Shown one piece after another: positions 39,877 through 50,507 of a stretch of 64,000 nucleotides of DNA. The DNA is from JAPSGM01 sp963777045 (GTDB lineage Bacteria > Chloroflexota > Limnocylindria > QHBO01): the NCBI GenBank assembly GCA_963777045.1, contig CAVZPD010000009.1:375575-439574 (forward strand). The letters run 5' to 3'. The notes beneath the pieces were generated by a model. It was given only the letters and a program-made list of their open reading frames with translations, ran no database searches and was not told the DNA's origin. How positions within the stretch are numbered: position 1 is the first letter of the stretch; every line of letters starts with the position of its first letter. The translations under genes and the position numbers were made by a program.

Positions 39877-41561
39877 TGCCCCCGCGATCCCGGACGGTAC
39901 GCGTCTTCGACACCACCTTGCGCGACGGGGAGCAGACGCCGGGCGCCGCGCTCACCGTCGACGAGAAGGTCCAGGTCGCCCGCCAGCTGGCACGGTTGCA
40001 GGTCGACGTCATCGAGGCCGGCTTCCCGGCCGCCTCGCCCGGCGAGGCGGAGGCGGTCCGCCGCATCGCCGAGGAGGTTGGCGCAGAAGCCGATGCGCCG
40101 GCCATCGCGGCGCTGGCGCGCTGCGTCCCGGCCGACGTGACCGCGGCGGCGCTGGCGCTGGAGCCGGCAACGCGCACGCAGCTGCACGTCTTCATCGCCA
40201 CCTCCGACATCCACCTCAAGCACAAGCTGCGCGCCACGCGCGAGGAGGTGCTCACACGCATCAGCGAGTGCGTGGCGCAGGCACGGCGCATGGTCGGCGA
40301 CGGCCAGGAGGTCGAGTTCAGCGCCGAGGACGCCAGCCGCACCGAGCTGCCGTTCCTGCTGGAGGCGTACGAGCGGGCGCTCGACGCGGGCGCATCGGTC
40401 ATCAACGTGCCCGACACCGTCGGCTACGCCGAGCCGGACGAGTTCGCATCGGTCGTCAAGCAGGTGGTGAAGGCCGTCGGCAAGCGCGGCATCGTGTCGG
40501 TCCACTGTCACAACGACCTGGGCCTGGCCACCGCCAACACGCTGGCCGCCGTGCGCGCCGGGGCGCGGCAGGTGGAGGTCACCGTCAACGGCCTGGGCGA
40601 GCGGGCCGGGAACGCCTCCCTGGAAGAGGTCGTCATGACGCTGCGCACCCGTCCGACGCGCTTCGGCGGGGCGACGACCAGCGTCGTCACCGAGCAGCTC
40701 ACGCCGGCCAGCCGCCTGGTCAGCTACCTGACCGGGATCGCCGTGCAGCCCAACAAGAGCGTGGTGGGCGGCAACGCCTTCGCGCACGAGTCGGGTATCC
40801 ACCAGGACGGCTTTCTGAAGAACGCGCTGACCTACGAGATCATGACCCCCGAGTCGGTGGGGCTGACCGGCTCCACGCTGACGCTCGGCAAGCTCTCCGG
40901 CCGCCGCGGGTTCAACGAGCGGCTGCGGCGCCTGGGCGTGGAGCTGGAGCCGGAGGCGCTCGACACGCTCTACGCCGAGGCGATCGCCCTGGCCGACCAG
41001 AAGAAGCAGGTGACCGACGCCGACCTGCTGGCGCTCGCCGAGCAGACGACCGACCCCGTGCCGCAGCTCGTGCAGCTGGAGCACTGGGCGGCCGCCAGCC
41101 GCCAGGGCGAGTCGAGCAGTGGCAGCGTCAGTGTCTTCTTCGACGGCAAGACCTACCGGGCCTTTGCCGGCGGGAACGGGCCGGTCGACGCGCTGCTCAA
41201 GGCGGTCGACAACGCGCTGGAGCAGATCATCGGCGGGCGGCCGACGCTGGTCGACTACCAGCTGCGGAGCGTCGGCTCCGGCGAGGACGCGCAGGGCGAG
41301 GCGATGCTGAAGATCGCGCAGCCCGGACCGCCCGGTGACGACGGCCTGCCGCAGACGTACACCGGCCACGGCCTCTCGACGAACGTGGTCGAGGCGTCGC
41401 TGCGCGCCTACCTGGCGGCGATCAACAAGCTCATCGCCGAGCACCCCGCGTCGGAATCGGCGCGGCAGGCAGCTGCCGAGAACACGCCGAAGCCGAACGG
41501 GAGCGGACCTGGTTCCGGTCCTGTCCCCGCCGGTTCCGCCAGCGCGAAGGCGCGCCCGTGA
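39876..41561 (+). CDS. leuA: 2-isopropylmalate synthase LeuA
   Basis: 561 residues, intact. Catalytic barrel: FDTTLRDGEQTPGAALTVDE, FSAEDASRTELPFL, VSVHCHNDLGLATANTLAAV, VTVNGLGERAGNASLEEV. The C-terminal leucine-sensing dimer domain begins near 415 (SGSVSVFFDGKTYRAFAGG) and ends TNVVEASLRAYLAAINKL, with a Pro/Ser-rich tail. The start overlaps the ilvC stop (TGATG). Confidence 0.94.
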   Translation: MPPRSRTVRVFDTTLRDGEQTPGAALTVDEKVQVARQLARLQVDVIEAGFPAASPGEAEAVRRIAEEVGAEADAPAIAALARCVPADVTAAALALEPATRTQLHVFIATSDIHLKHKLRATREEVLTRISECVAQARRMVGDGQEVEFSAEDASRTELPFLLEAYERALDAGASVINVPDTVGYAEPDEFASVVKQVVKAVGKRGIVSVHCHNDLGLATANTLAAVRAGARQVEVTVNGLGERAGNASLEEVVMTLRTRPTRFGGATTSVVTEQLTPASRLVSYLTGIAVQPNKSVVGGNAFAHESGIHQDGFLKNALTYEIMTPESVGLTGSTLTLGKLSGRRGFNERLRRLGVELEPEALDTLYAEAIALADQKKQVTDADLLALAEQTTDPVPQLVQLEHWAAASRQGESSSGSVSVFFDGKTYRAFAGGNGPVDALLKAVDNALEQIIGGRPTLVDYQLRSVGSGEDAQGEAMLKIAQPGPPGDDGLPQTYTGHGLSTNVVEASLRAYLAAINKLIAEHPASESARQAAAENTPKPNGSGPGSGPVPAGSASAKARP

Positions 41562-42642
41562 ACCGATACCGTGTCGCCTACCTGCCCGGCGACGGGGTCG
41601 GCCCGGAGGTCCTCGCCGCCGCGCGCGGCTGCGCCGATGCCGTGGCCGCGCGCAACGGCTTCGCGATCGACTGGGACGAGCAGCCGGTGGGCGGCGCCGC
41701 CATTGACGCGACCGGCCAGCCACTCTCCGAGGAGACGCTGGCTGCCTGCGCCGGCGCCGATGCCGTGCTGCTGGGCGCCGTGGGCGGGCCGAAGTGGTCC
41801 AATCCGCGTGCGCCGGTCCGGCCCGAGCAGGCGCTCCTGCGCCTCCGGGGCGAGCTGGAGCTCTTCGCCAACCTGCGGCCGGTGACGGCGGTGGACGCGC
41901 TGGCCCACGCCTCGCCGCTGCGGGCCGAGGTGCGCCACGGGACCGACATGGTGATCGTGCGGGAGCTCACCGGCGGCCTCTACTTCGGGAAGCCGCAGGG
42001 TCCCACCGAGGACGGTGCGGTCGATACCTGCGCCTACTCTCGCGCGGAGGTGGACCGGATCGTGCGCCTCGCCTTCCTGCTCGCGGCGCAGCGCCGCGGC
42101 AAGCTGACCAGCGTCGACAAGGCGAACGTGCTCGCGACCGGACGCCTCTGGCGCCAGGTGGTCGACGAGGTGGCGAGCGAGTTCCCCGGCGTGAGCGTGG
42201 AGCACGCCCTGGTGGACTCGCTGGCCGCTGCGCTCATGACCCGACCGTCGGACTTCGACGTGGTCGTGACCGAGAACATGTTCGGCGATATCCTCTCCGA
42301 CGAGGCGGCGGTGATCGCCGGCTCGCTGGGACTGCTCGCCTCCGCCAGCCTGGGCACGCGCATGACGGAGCACGGCCGCTTCGGCCTCTACGAGCCGATC
42401 CACGGATCGGCGCCAGACATCGCGGGCAAGGGGATCGCCAACCCGGCGGGCGCCATCGGCTCGGTGGCCATGATGCTGCGCTGGTCGTTCGACGAGACGT
42501 CGGCCGCCGATGCCATCGAGGCGGCGCTTCGCCAGGTGCTGGAGGAAGGCCCCTGGACGGCCGACCTGGGTGGCTCGGCCGGGACCGATGCGGTGACGGC
42601 CGCGGTGGTCGACCGCCTTGGCGCGCCGAGCGGGGTGCCGGC

Positions 42643-42646
<4 letters not shown>
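41558..42646 (+). CDS. leuB: 3-isopropylmalate dehydrogenase LeuB
   Basis: 362 residues, intact. YRVAYLPGDGVGPEVLAAAR, VLLGAVGGPKW, ELTGGLYFGKPQGPTED, and the family signature DFDVVVTENMFGDILSDEAA. The GTG overlaps the leuA stop (GTGA). It oxidises 3-isopropylmalate, and probably the methylmalate intermediate of the citramalate route too. Confidence 0.94.
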
Positions 42647-44253
<1,607 letters not shown>

Positions 44254-44257
<4 letters not shown>

Positions 44258-45235
44258 CCGGGACGCTTGATCGGCCGGAGGCCGCATCGGCCCAGGCGAA
44301 GGGTGCGCAGGGAGGCGACGGGAGCCGGATCGAGGCCTGCGAGCTCGCCTACTTCAACGGCGCGCTCGTCCCCTTCGCCGATGCGAACGTCTCCATCGCG
44401 ACCCACGCCCTGAACTACGGGACCGCGATCTTCGAGGGGATCCGCGCCTACCGCCAGGACGATGGCGGGATGGCGATCCTGCTCGGGCGGGAGCACTACC
44501 AGCGCTTCCTGCGCAACGGCCGGCTGCTGCGCTGCGAGGTCACCGAAACCGCGGACGAGCTGCTGGAGCTGACGCGCCAGATCCTGGAGCGCCACCCGAC
44601 CGCCGAGGACGTCTACATCCGGCCGCTGCTCTACAAGTCCGCGCCGTCGATCCGCCTGCAGCTCACCGGCCTGGACGACAAGGTCGCCATCTACGCCTAC
44701 CCGATGGGCGACTACGTCCCGACCGACGGCCTGCGCGTCACCGTCTCCGCCTGGCAGCGGGTCAACGACAACGCCATCCCGGCGCGCGGCAAGGTGACCG
44801 GCTCGTACGTGAACGCCTGCCTGGCCGTGGAGGATGCGCACACCGGCGGCTTCCAGGAGGCGGTGCTGCTCACCGCGGACGGTCACGTGGCCGAGGCCTC
44901 GTCGGCCAACGTCTTCGTGGTGCGGGACGGGGTGATCGCCACGCCGCCGCTCTCGGACGACGTGCTGCCGGGGATCACCCGCGCCGCCGTCAGTCACGCT
45001 GGCCCGCGACGCCGGCCACGCCGTCGAGGAGCGAACCCTGGACCGCACCGAGCTCTTCCTGGCCGATGAGGTCTTCTTCACCGGCACCGGCGCCCAGGTG
45101 GCGCCGGTCGCCTCCGTCGACGGTCGGACCGTTGGCGACGGCACCTCGCCGATCGCCTCCGACCTCCAGCAACGCTACTTCGCCGCCGTGCGCGGCATGG
45201 ACCCGCGGTACGCCTCGTGGCTGACCCGCGTCTGA
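44254..45235 (+). CDS. ilvE: Branched-chain amino acid aminotransferase IlvE (one frameshift)
   Basis: Fold-type IV PLP enzyme for the last step of Ile, Val and Leu. YGTAIFEGIRAYRQDDGG, EDVYIRPLLYKSA, the PLP-lysine region ARGKVTGSYVNACLAVEDAH and EASSANVFVVRDG. A shift near 44992 leads into LARDAGHAVEERTLDRTELF and LADEVFFTGTGAQVAPVASV. ATGA overlap with cimA. Confidence 0.92.
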
Positions 45236-45262
45236 CATCGAACACGTAGGAGCAGCCACGCC

Positions 45263-45796
45263 ATGACCACTTCCTCTTCCGCACAGACGACCGCCGTGCC
45301 GGGGCCGACCTTCAGCGTCGAGCGCTGGTCGGCAACATCGGCCTCTCATCGCGACAGCCGCGCCGACCTGGTCCTGGCCGGGGCCGGCCGCCGATGGCGC
45401 GCGCATGCCACCGGCAACGGCGCCGTCGATGCCCTGCTGCGCGCGGTCGACACCGCGCTGGCCCCCGTGCTGGGCGACGGCGTGGAGCTGCAGACCTACA
45501 ACGTCCACGCAACCGGGGAGGGGCACGACACCGCCGCGGCGGTCACCGTGAGCCTGCGCCAGCGGACCGATGAGGCCCACGCCCCCGCCTACCCCGGGCG
45601 CGGCACGCACGAGAACATCCTCGAGGCCTCGCTGATGGCCTACGTGGACGGGATCAACCGGCTGGTGGCGCACGGCGACATCGACGTCGCGGCGGCCGCT
45701 CCCGCCCCCGGCGAGACGGCGATCCCCGAGCGGGCGGACGATTCCGAGACTTCGCTGAAGCACAACGACCGCTTCATGGAGATGTTCAACCACTGA
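45263..45796 (+). CDS. Stand-alone LeuA-type allosteric (dimer) domain protein
   Basis: 177 residues with no catalytic barrel. Residues about 30-135 match the regulatory domain of isopropylmalate/citramalate synthases: RRWRAHATGNGAVDALLRAV, VELQTYNVHATGEGHDTAAA, VTVSLRQ and GTHENILEASLMAYVDGINR. The same blocks close LeuA and CimA in this operon. Ribosome site GTAGGAGC precedes ATG 45263, 27 bases after ilvE. It could form mixed dimers or act as a separate leucine/isoleucine sensor; no catalytic residues are present. Intact frame, so not a decayed leuA end. Confidence 0.8.
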   Translation: MTTSSSAQTTAVPGPTFSVERWSATSASHRDSRADLVLAGAGRRWRAHATGNGAVDALLRAVDTALAPVLGDGVELQTYNVHATGEGHDTAAAVTVSLRQRTDEAHAPAYPGRGTHENILEASLMAYVDGINRLVAHGDIDVAAAAPAPGETAIPERADDSETSLKHNDRFMEMFNH

Positions 45797-45804
45797 GCGG
45801 CCGG

Positions 45805-46659
45805 GTGAAGGTCGCCTACCAGGGGGAGCCCGGGGCCTACGGCGAAGAGGCGGTCATCGGCTACTTCGGAGCCGATGAGCGTGGAGCCCCTGCCGCTGCC
45901 CACCTTCTCGGCGGTCTGCTCGGCCGTCGCCTCCGGCGACGGCCGTTGCCGCCCTGCTGCCGATCGAGAACTCGATCGCCGGCAGCGTGGGCGAGGCGGT
46001 CGACGCGCTGATCCGCAGCCACCTGTCGGTGGTCGGCGAGGTGCTGCTGCCGGTCCGCCACCAGCTGCTGGCGCTGCCCGGCGTCGCGCGTTCCGAGGTG
46101 CGGTCGGTGGCCAGCCACCGCCAGGCACTGGCCCAGTGCGAGGCGTACCTTGCCCGGACCGGCTGGACGGTCGTGGTGGCGGACGACACCGCCGGCGCAG
46201 CCCGGCAGCTGGCGGAATCGGGCGACCGCTTCGCGGGCGGTGATCGCATCGGCCCAGGCGGCGGAGCGCTACGGGCTGGAGGTCCTTGACCGCGACATCC
46301 AGGACCACGACGGCAACACCACCCGCTTCGTCGTCGCCGTTCCCGAGGGTGCCGAGTCGCCGTCGGCTGCCGGTCCGCTGGTGCCTCCCGCAGACGCGCC
46401 GCACACCACCCTCGTCGTCTTCGAGACGCGCCACGTCCCTGGTGCCCTGCACCACGCGCTCGGTGCGCTGGCCGAGGCGGGCGTCAACATGAGTCGCATC
46501 GAGTCGCGCCCCACCGGTCGCGCCCAGTGGCAGTACCGCTTCCTGGTAGCCCTCGGCGGTGATGCCGGCGAGGAGCCCCTCGCATCGGCCTTGGAGGCCC
46601 TTCGCGAGCGCACCCACGACCTCCGCATACTCGGCAGTTTCCCGTCGTCCGGATCTTGA
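45805..46659 (+). CDS. pheA: Prephenate dehydratase PheA (frameshifted)
   Basis: Makes phenylpyruvate from prephenate. KVAYQGEPGAYGEEAVIGYF, VAALLPIENSIAGSVGEAVD, DHDGNTTRFVVAVPEG with the catalytic Thr-Arg, and a C-terminal ACT domain TTLVVFETRHVPGALHHALG with NMSRIESRPTGRAQWQYRF, the Phe-sensing ESRP motif. Shifts near 45880, 45950 and 46235. The GTG follows the previous stop by eight bases, placing Phe synthesis at the end of the branched-chain operon. Confidence 0.88.
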
Positions 46660-46712
46660 CCGACCACCTGACCGCCACGACACTGGCCACGTCTGGCAAT
46701 GGGAGGTGACGT

Positions 46713-46967
46713 GTGGAGCCCCTGGAACGTCAGCCGGCATCACCCCTGCGGCTCGGCGTGGCCGCACTGCTCGCCGGCCTGGTCGTCTTCGTCCTCCAGT
46801 TTCAATGGGGCGGCGGAATCGATACGGACCCGCCAACCTGCTACGGGATGTTCGGCGCGTGGACCGTTCCCTGCGGAGGATGGCCGACGTTGATCGGTGC
46901 CCTCGTGACCGCCTTGCTCGTCTGGGTCGTGCTCGTCTTGAAGGAGAACCGCAAGCTCCTCCGATGA
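46713..46967 (+). CDS. Small two-helix membrane protein
   Basis: 84 residues with two hydrophobic segments (LGVAALLAGLVVFVLQF and LIGALVTALLVWVVLVL) joined by a Cys-containing loop (PPTCYGMFGAWTVPCGG). GGGAGGTGAC just before the second GTG is a near-perfect ribosome site and fixes the start at 46713. Not recognised. It overlaps the next gene by ATGA. Confidence 0.7.
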   Translation: MEPLERQPASPLRLGVAALLAGLVVFVLQFQWGGGIDTDPPTCYGMFGAWTVPCGGWPTLIGALVTALLVWVVLVLKENRKLLR

Positions 46968-47575
46968 TCCTTCCCAAGGTCCGAGATCCGCGGTTCATCA
47001 CCCTGCGTCGTGGTGGCAGCCTGACCGATGACAACCACCACCTCCTGGCGCTCTGGGCGGCCGACTGCGCCGAGCATGTCCTTCCCCTCTTCGAGCAGGC
47101 GCGGCCCGATGACGACCGTCCGCGGCGTGCGATCGAGCTCGCGCGTGCCTGGGTACGGCGAGAGGTGAGGATGACCGAATCTCGAACCGCCGCGGGGCAT
47201 GCCAACGCTGCTGCCAGGGACCTCCGAGGAGCGGCGCGCCACGCCGCGTACGCGGCCGGCCAGGCGGCCGCTGTAGCTCACGTCGCGGCCCATGAGCTTG
47301 GTGCCGCGGCGTATGCGATCCGGGCGGCGCAGGCATCGGCCGCTCCTGACGCTCGCGGTGAGGCAGGTCGGGCGGAGTGCCGATGGCAGCGGGCCGAGCT
47401 ACCCGATGAGATCCGCGACCTCGTGCTCGACGACCAGCGCCTCCGCAATGAGCTCTGCTGGTTCGTCTTCGACTGCCGATGCGGCGTCCACTGCCGCTGG
47501 CCTTACGGCTCGACCTCGATCGTCACTGATGCCAGGAGCCGGTCAGGGCTGCGGTCGCAGAAATCGGTTGGGTAG
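46964..47575 (+). CDS. Immunity-like protein (Imm-5-type, helical)
   Basis: Core of about 170 residues: VRDPRFITLRRGGSLTDDNH, HLLALWAADCAEHVLPLFEQ, PRRAIELARAWVRREVRMTE, alanine-rich helices, then IRDLVLDDQRLRNELCWFVF. This matches a widespread family annotated as putative immunity proteins, seen in many Actinobacteria and Chloroflexi without a linked toxin. No toxin gene is seen here. The last 35 residues (after FVFD) overlap the convergent lipoprotein gene and may be an artefact of a lost stop. Confidence 0.65.
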   Translation: MILPKVRDPRFITLRRGGSLTDDNHHLLALWAADCAEHVLPLFEQARPDDDRPRRAIELARAWVRREVRMTESRTAAGHANAAARDLRGAARHAAYAAGQAAAVAHVAAHELGAAAYAIRAAQASAAPDARGEAGRAECRWQRAELPDEIRDLVLDDQRLRNELCWFVFDCRCGVHCRWPYGSTSIVTDARSRSGLRSQKSVG

Positions 47576-48069
47576 ACGGTCGTCTGCGCGATGATCGCCC
47601 ACGTGCCGGCGGGCAGCCGGAGCTCCTTCGAGGAGAAGTACGAGTCATAGAAGTCGGCCATGGGATCGCCATCGGGCGAATAGCCAGACTTCACAAACTG
47701 GTACCGATCAGGTTCACCGCGGACGAAGTGGTGCTTGGCGCAGTCTCCCGTGAATATCGGGTCGACCTTGATGCGTCCGTCGGCTGACTTCAGCCCGAAC
47801 CCCACCAGCGTTCCCGAGCCGCTTCCCTCCAGTTCAGGATCCGGTCCGAGGTACGTGAGCTCGGCGCTGATGCCGATCAGCTCGCCCGCCCGGTAGCGGT
47901 CCTTGGAGGATCTGATAGTCAGGCTGAAGCTGTCGCCGTTGTCGACTGTGGACTGGGGCTCGCCGCTCATGGTGGACCCGGTGGGTTCGAGCGGAATGGT
48001 GGGCGCTGCGCCGGTGGCGCACGAAGCGAGCACCAATGCGGCCATGACACTGACGAGAGCCACCTTCAT
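47503..48069 (-). CDS. Putative lipoprotein
   Basis: 188 residues from ATG 48069. Signal KVALVSVMAALVLASCATG with lipobox LASC, then a domain with SFSLTIRSSKDRYRAGELIG, ISAELTYLGPD, consistent with an intracellular-proteinase-inhibitor-like or BsuPI-like beta sandwich. Not firmly assigned. First of three lipoprotein genes transcribed the same way. Confidence 0.65.
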   Translation of the reverse strand: MKVALVSVMAALVLASCATGAAPTIPLEPTGSTMSGEPQSTVDNGDSFSLTIRSSKDRYRAGELIGISAELTYLGPDPELEGSGSGTLVGFGLKSADGRIKVDPIFTGDCAKHHFVRGEPDRYQFVKSGYSPDGDPMADFYDSYFSSKELRLPAGTWAIIAQTTVYPTDFCDRSPDRLLASVTIEVEP

Positions 48070-48073
48070 TGGG

Positions 48074-48871
48074 CTATCCACCGTCGATCGGAAATGCGGG
48101 CGATGGCTCAACGGGTGGATAGGTGTATCCGTCAAGGAGCGTTCGGTCACTCAGCGGCTCGGGGAGGGTGAGGATGGCGGGGGTGCCGGGAGTTCCGGGA
48201 CAGGTGTGGGCACCCTCGAGCGGTCGGACGCCGATGGTCACGGTGACCGATTCGGCAGTGAAGACGACGACCGGTGCGGACATCCGCCCCGTGGCCGCGT
48301 ACTCGTCGTGGCAGGCCAGCTCCCACACGAGGATGTGCAGCTGGGTCTGGGCTGCATCGGGCTGTGGGTAGGCTGGGTCAAGTGCCCACTGTGCCGGTCC
48401 GAAGTCTTCCGAGAGCTGGACATTGAGATTGCAGTTGCCGCCCCCGGCAGGTTTCCACGCCTCGTCGTGCTCCACGACCACCACCCACCAGCCCGCGTCG
48501 CCGTCGGGCCGCGCCAGGAAGAGGGCGCCACTGTCGTCTTGCTGCGCCACGAACCAGGTGAGGCTCTCCGCCATCGGCAGGTCGAATAGGTCGATGCCCT
48601 CGCGCAGTGCGTCGAACATCGGTCCAGCCTCGTCCTCAGCACCGGTCCGGTTCTCGAGTGCAGCAGTGGGAAACGTCCGGTCCGGGTAACCGCAGGTCAG
48701 CATCGCCTCGGGTGCGGTGTCCACAGCGGCGGCCAGGCGTTCGGGCTCGACCGGGAGCGTGGGCAGTGTCGAGGGTGAGGGTCCACCCGCCGCCGCGCAG
48801 GCAGCGAGCATGAATCCTGCGAAGATGACGGCGATGCGTCCCCTCACCACTTGAGCCTGTCTCCCACTCAC
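48074..48871 (-). CDS. Putative lipoprotein, unknown domain
   Basis: 265 residues from GTG 48871, or about 257 from the GTG pair at 48850-48845. IAVIFAGFMLAACAAAGGPS is a lipoprotein signal with lipobox LAAC. The mature protein has four cysteines and no recognised enzyme motif. Coupled to its neighbours by a four-base overlap upstream and a four-base gap downstream. Confidence 0.6.
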   Translation of the reverse strand: MSGRQAQVVRGRIAVIFAGFMLAACAAAGGPSPSTLPTLPVEPERLAAAVDTAPEAMLTCGYPDRTFPTAALENRTGAEDEAGPMFDALREGIDLFDLPMAESLTWFVAQQDDSGALFLARPDGDAGWWVVVVEHDEAWKPAGGGNCNLNVQLSEDFGPAQWALDPAYPQPDAAQTQLHILVWELACHDEYAATGRMSAPVVVFTAESVTVTIGVRPLEGAHTCPGTPGTPAILTLPEPLSDRTLLDGYTYPPVEPSPAFPIDGG

Positions 48872-49278
48872 GGGCCGCTTCCGCCGCCGTCGAGGCGCCA
48901 GGGGCCGGTGGACGTGCGCTGCAGGTCGAAGAACCAGGTGATGCCTCCGGGTGGGACGGTCCCGTCACCCGTCCCGCTCGTGACGAGGTGTGTGGTGAAG
49001 ACCACCTCGCCGTCCCGTGGCTCGGCCGGTTCACCAAGGATGCCGAAGGTCGTGACGTCCGTCTCGCCGCACAGGTCGCCGCTGCCGTCGGCGAACGCGC
49101 TCGCTGCCAGGGCACGGCCGACCTCGCAGTCGCCGGCGACCAGGGCCGTCAGGTAGGTGGTGAGAATCTCACGTGGGGTCGCGGAATCAGGAGAAAGGCT
49201 GACGGCGGCCCCGCCGCACGCGACAACGCCCAGCGCGAGGAGCAGAACCACGACGACCGTACGATGGCGACGACGCAT
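48868..49278 (-). CDS. Putative small lipoprotein
   Basis: 136 residues from ATG 49278. Signal RRRHRTVVVVLLLALGVVAC with the lipobox cysteine at the end, followed by ATPREILTTYLTALVAGDCE, VGRALAASAF, a pattern seen in small extracytoplasmic proteins of the DUF4878/NTF2-like type. Assignment weak. A long hairpin region precedes it. Confidence 0.6.
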   Translation of the reverse strand: MRRRHRTVVVVLLLALGVVACGGAAVSLSPDSATPREILTTYLTALVAGDCEVGRALAASAFADGSGDLCGETDVTTFGILGEPAEPRDGEVVFTTHLVTSGTGDGTVPPGGITWFFDLQRTSTGPWRLDGGGSGP

Positions 49279-49349
49279 CAGCGGCAGATTCCGCCCATGC
49301 CCCGTGGCTGTCAATGGCATGTTGCGTTGCGTCGGCGGGGCGTCAGCCA

Positions 49350-49501
49350 TGCCGATGTCGCCGCAGGGTTCCCTACCGGCCATTCAGCGGCCATGCTGTC
49401 GTCCTGTGCCGACACTTCGAGGCGCTCCATGGCCGGCGTGTCGCCGCAGCGTTCCATTCGGCCACTCAGGCGCCGATAGGGTGCGCCAGGGCGACATCCG
49501 G
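49350..49501. repeat. Long imperfect hairpin between metX and the lipoprotein genes
   Basis: Three nested complementary segments: GCCGATGTCGCC (49350-49361) with GGCGACATCCGGC (49489-49501); CCCTACCGGC (49370-49379) with GCCGATAGGG (49471-49480); GCGGCCATG (49386-49394) with CATGGCCGGC (49427-49436). GTCGCCGCAG is also directly repeated at 49356 and 49439. No coding frame or T-run; possible structured RNA or degenerate mobile hairpin. Confidence 0.5.
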
Positions 49502-49513
49502 CAATAAGGCCAG

Positions 49514-50507
49514 CTATCCCGCTGCTACCTCCTCGCCACCCAGCGCGGCAGCGGCGAGCGCCTCGCGCAGGATCGCCGTCAGCTGCTCCCACTCGACCAG
49601 GAAGGCGTCGTGGCCCTTGGTTGAGCTGATCTCCCGATAGGCAGCCACCACCCCGGCTGCCCTGGCGGCATCCACGAGGGAACGGACCTGGCGAGGCCCG
49701 AAGAGGATGTCGCCGGTGATCCCCACGCCGGTCAGCCGCGTGTCGGACAAGGCCAGGGCATGCAACGCCGCAGCCACGCCACCCCGATCCCGGCCAACGT
49801 CGTGCGCGTCCATCGCACCGACCAGCGCCAGGTACGACGACGGGTCGAACCGCTCGCGCAGCTTGCGGCCCTGGTGCTCCAGGTAGGAGCCGATCCCCTC
49901 GCGGGTCCCGAAGTCCTCCTCTGACCGATAGGTGGTCATCGCCAGCTGGCGGGCCAGCTCCAATCCGCGATCCGGATCCAGCTCCAGCATCGAGCGCTGG
50001 ATGTGATTCCAGCCCTGGGCGAGGGCGCCGATCTCCGCCGGGGCGGCGATCGGCATGACGTGGTCGACCGCCGAAGGCCGGGCCAGCGCCACCTCCAGCG
50101 CCACCATGCCGCCCAGCGAGCCGCCGACCACCAGGGTCAGCCGCTCGACCCCCAGCGCATCGAGCGCGGCCCAGTGGGCGCGCGCCTGGTCGCGCGGGGT
50201 TATCGGTCCGAAGGAAGCAACCGTGGTCGGGCCGGTGCTTCCGTAACAGGAGCCGAGCAGGTTGCAGCAGATCACCTGGGTGACATCGGTGTCCAGGGCC
50301 TTCCCAGGACCGATGACCGGCGCACCACCAGTCGCCGGCCGCGTCGGCCGAACCGGTGAGCGCGTGGATCACCAGCACCGCCGAGGACGACGGCGGGCCG
50401 TCACGCCGGTACGCCACCACCAGCTCGGGGAGCGTCTCGCCGGCCTCGGTCCGGAAGGGACCGAGGCGCAGCGATGGCTCGCGCGGGCTCAGCGGAAGCA
50501 GCGTCAC
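49514..50507 (-). CDS. metX: Homoserine O-acetyltransferase MetX (one frameshift)
   Basis: Alpha/beta hydrolase-fold acyltransferase activating homoserine. The N-terminal frame has LGPFRTEAGETLPELVVAYR and VLVIHALTGSADAAGDWW; after an extra base near 50330 comes VICCNLLGSCYGSTGP, the nucleophile elbow LVVGGSLGGMVALEVAL, RSEEDFGTREG, and the terminal His in STKGHDAFLVEW. The Asp lies in GVGITGDILFGPRQ. GTG overlaps the metY stop (GTGA). About 331 residues; acetyl versus succinyl choice is not settled by eye. Confidence 0.88.

Noticed and set aside
45263..45796. Decayed 3' end of a second leuA
   Set aside because: It has its own start and ribosome site, an intact frame, N- and C-terminal extensions absent from LeuA, and no trace of a barrel upstream because ilvE directly precedes it.
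46600..49300. A toxin-immunity or polymorphic toxin locus around the Imm-5-like gene
   Set aside because: No toxin, secretion signal plus toxin domain, or secretion system gene is adjacent; only lipoproteins and a small membrane protein.
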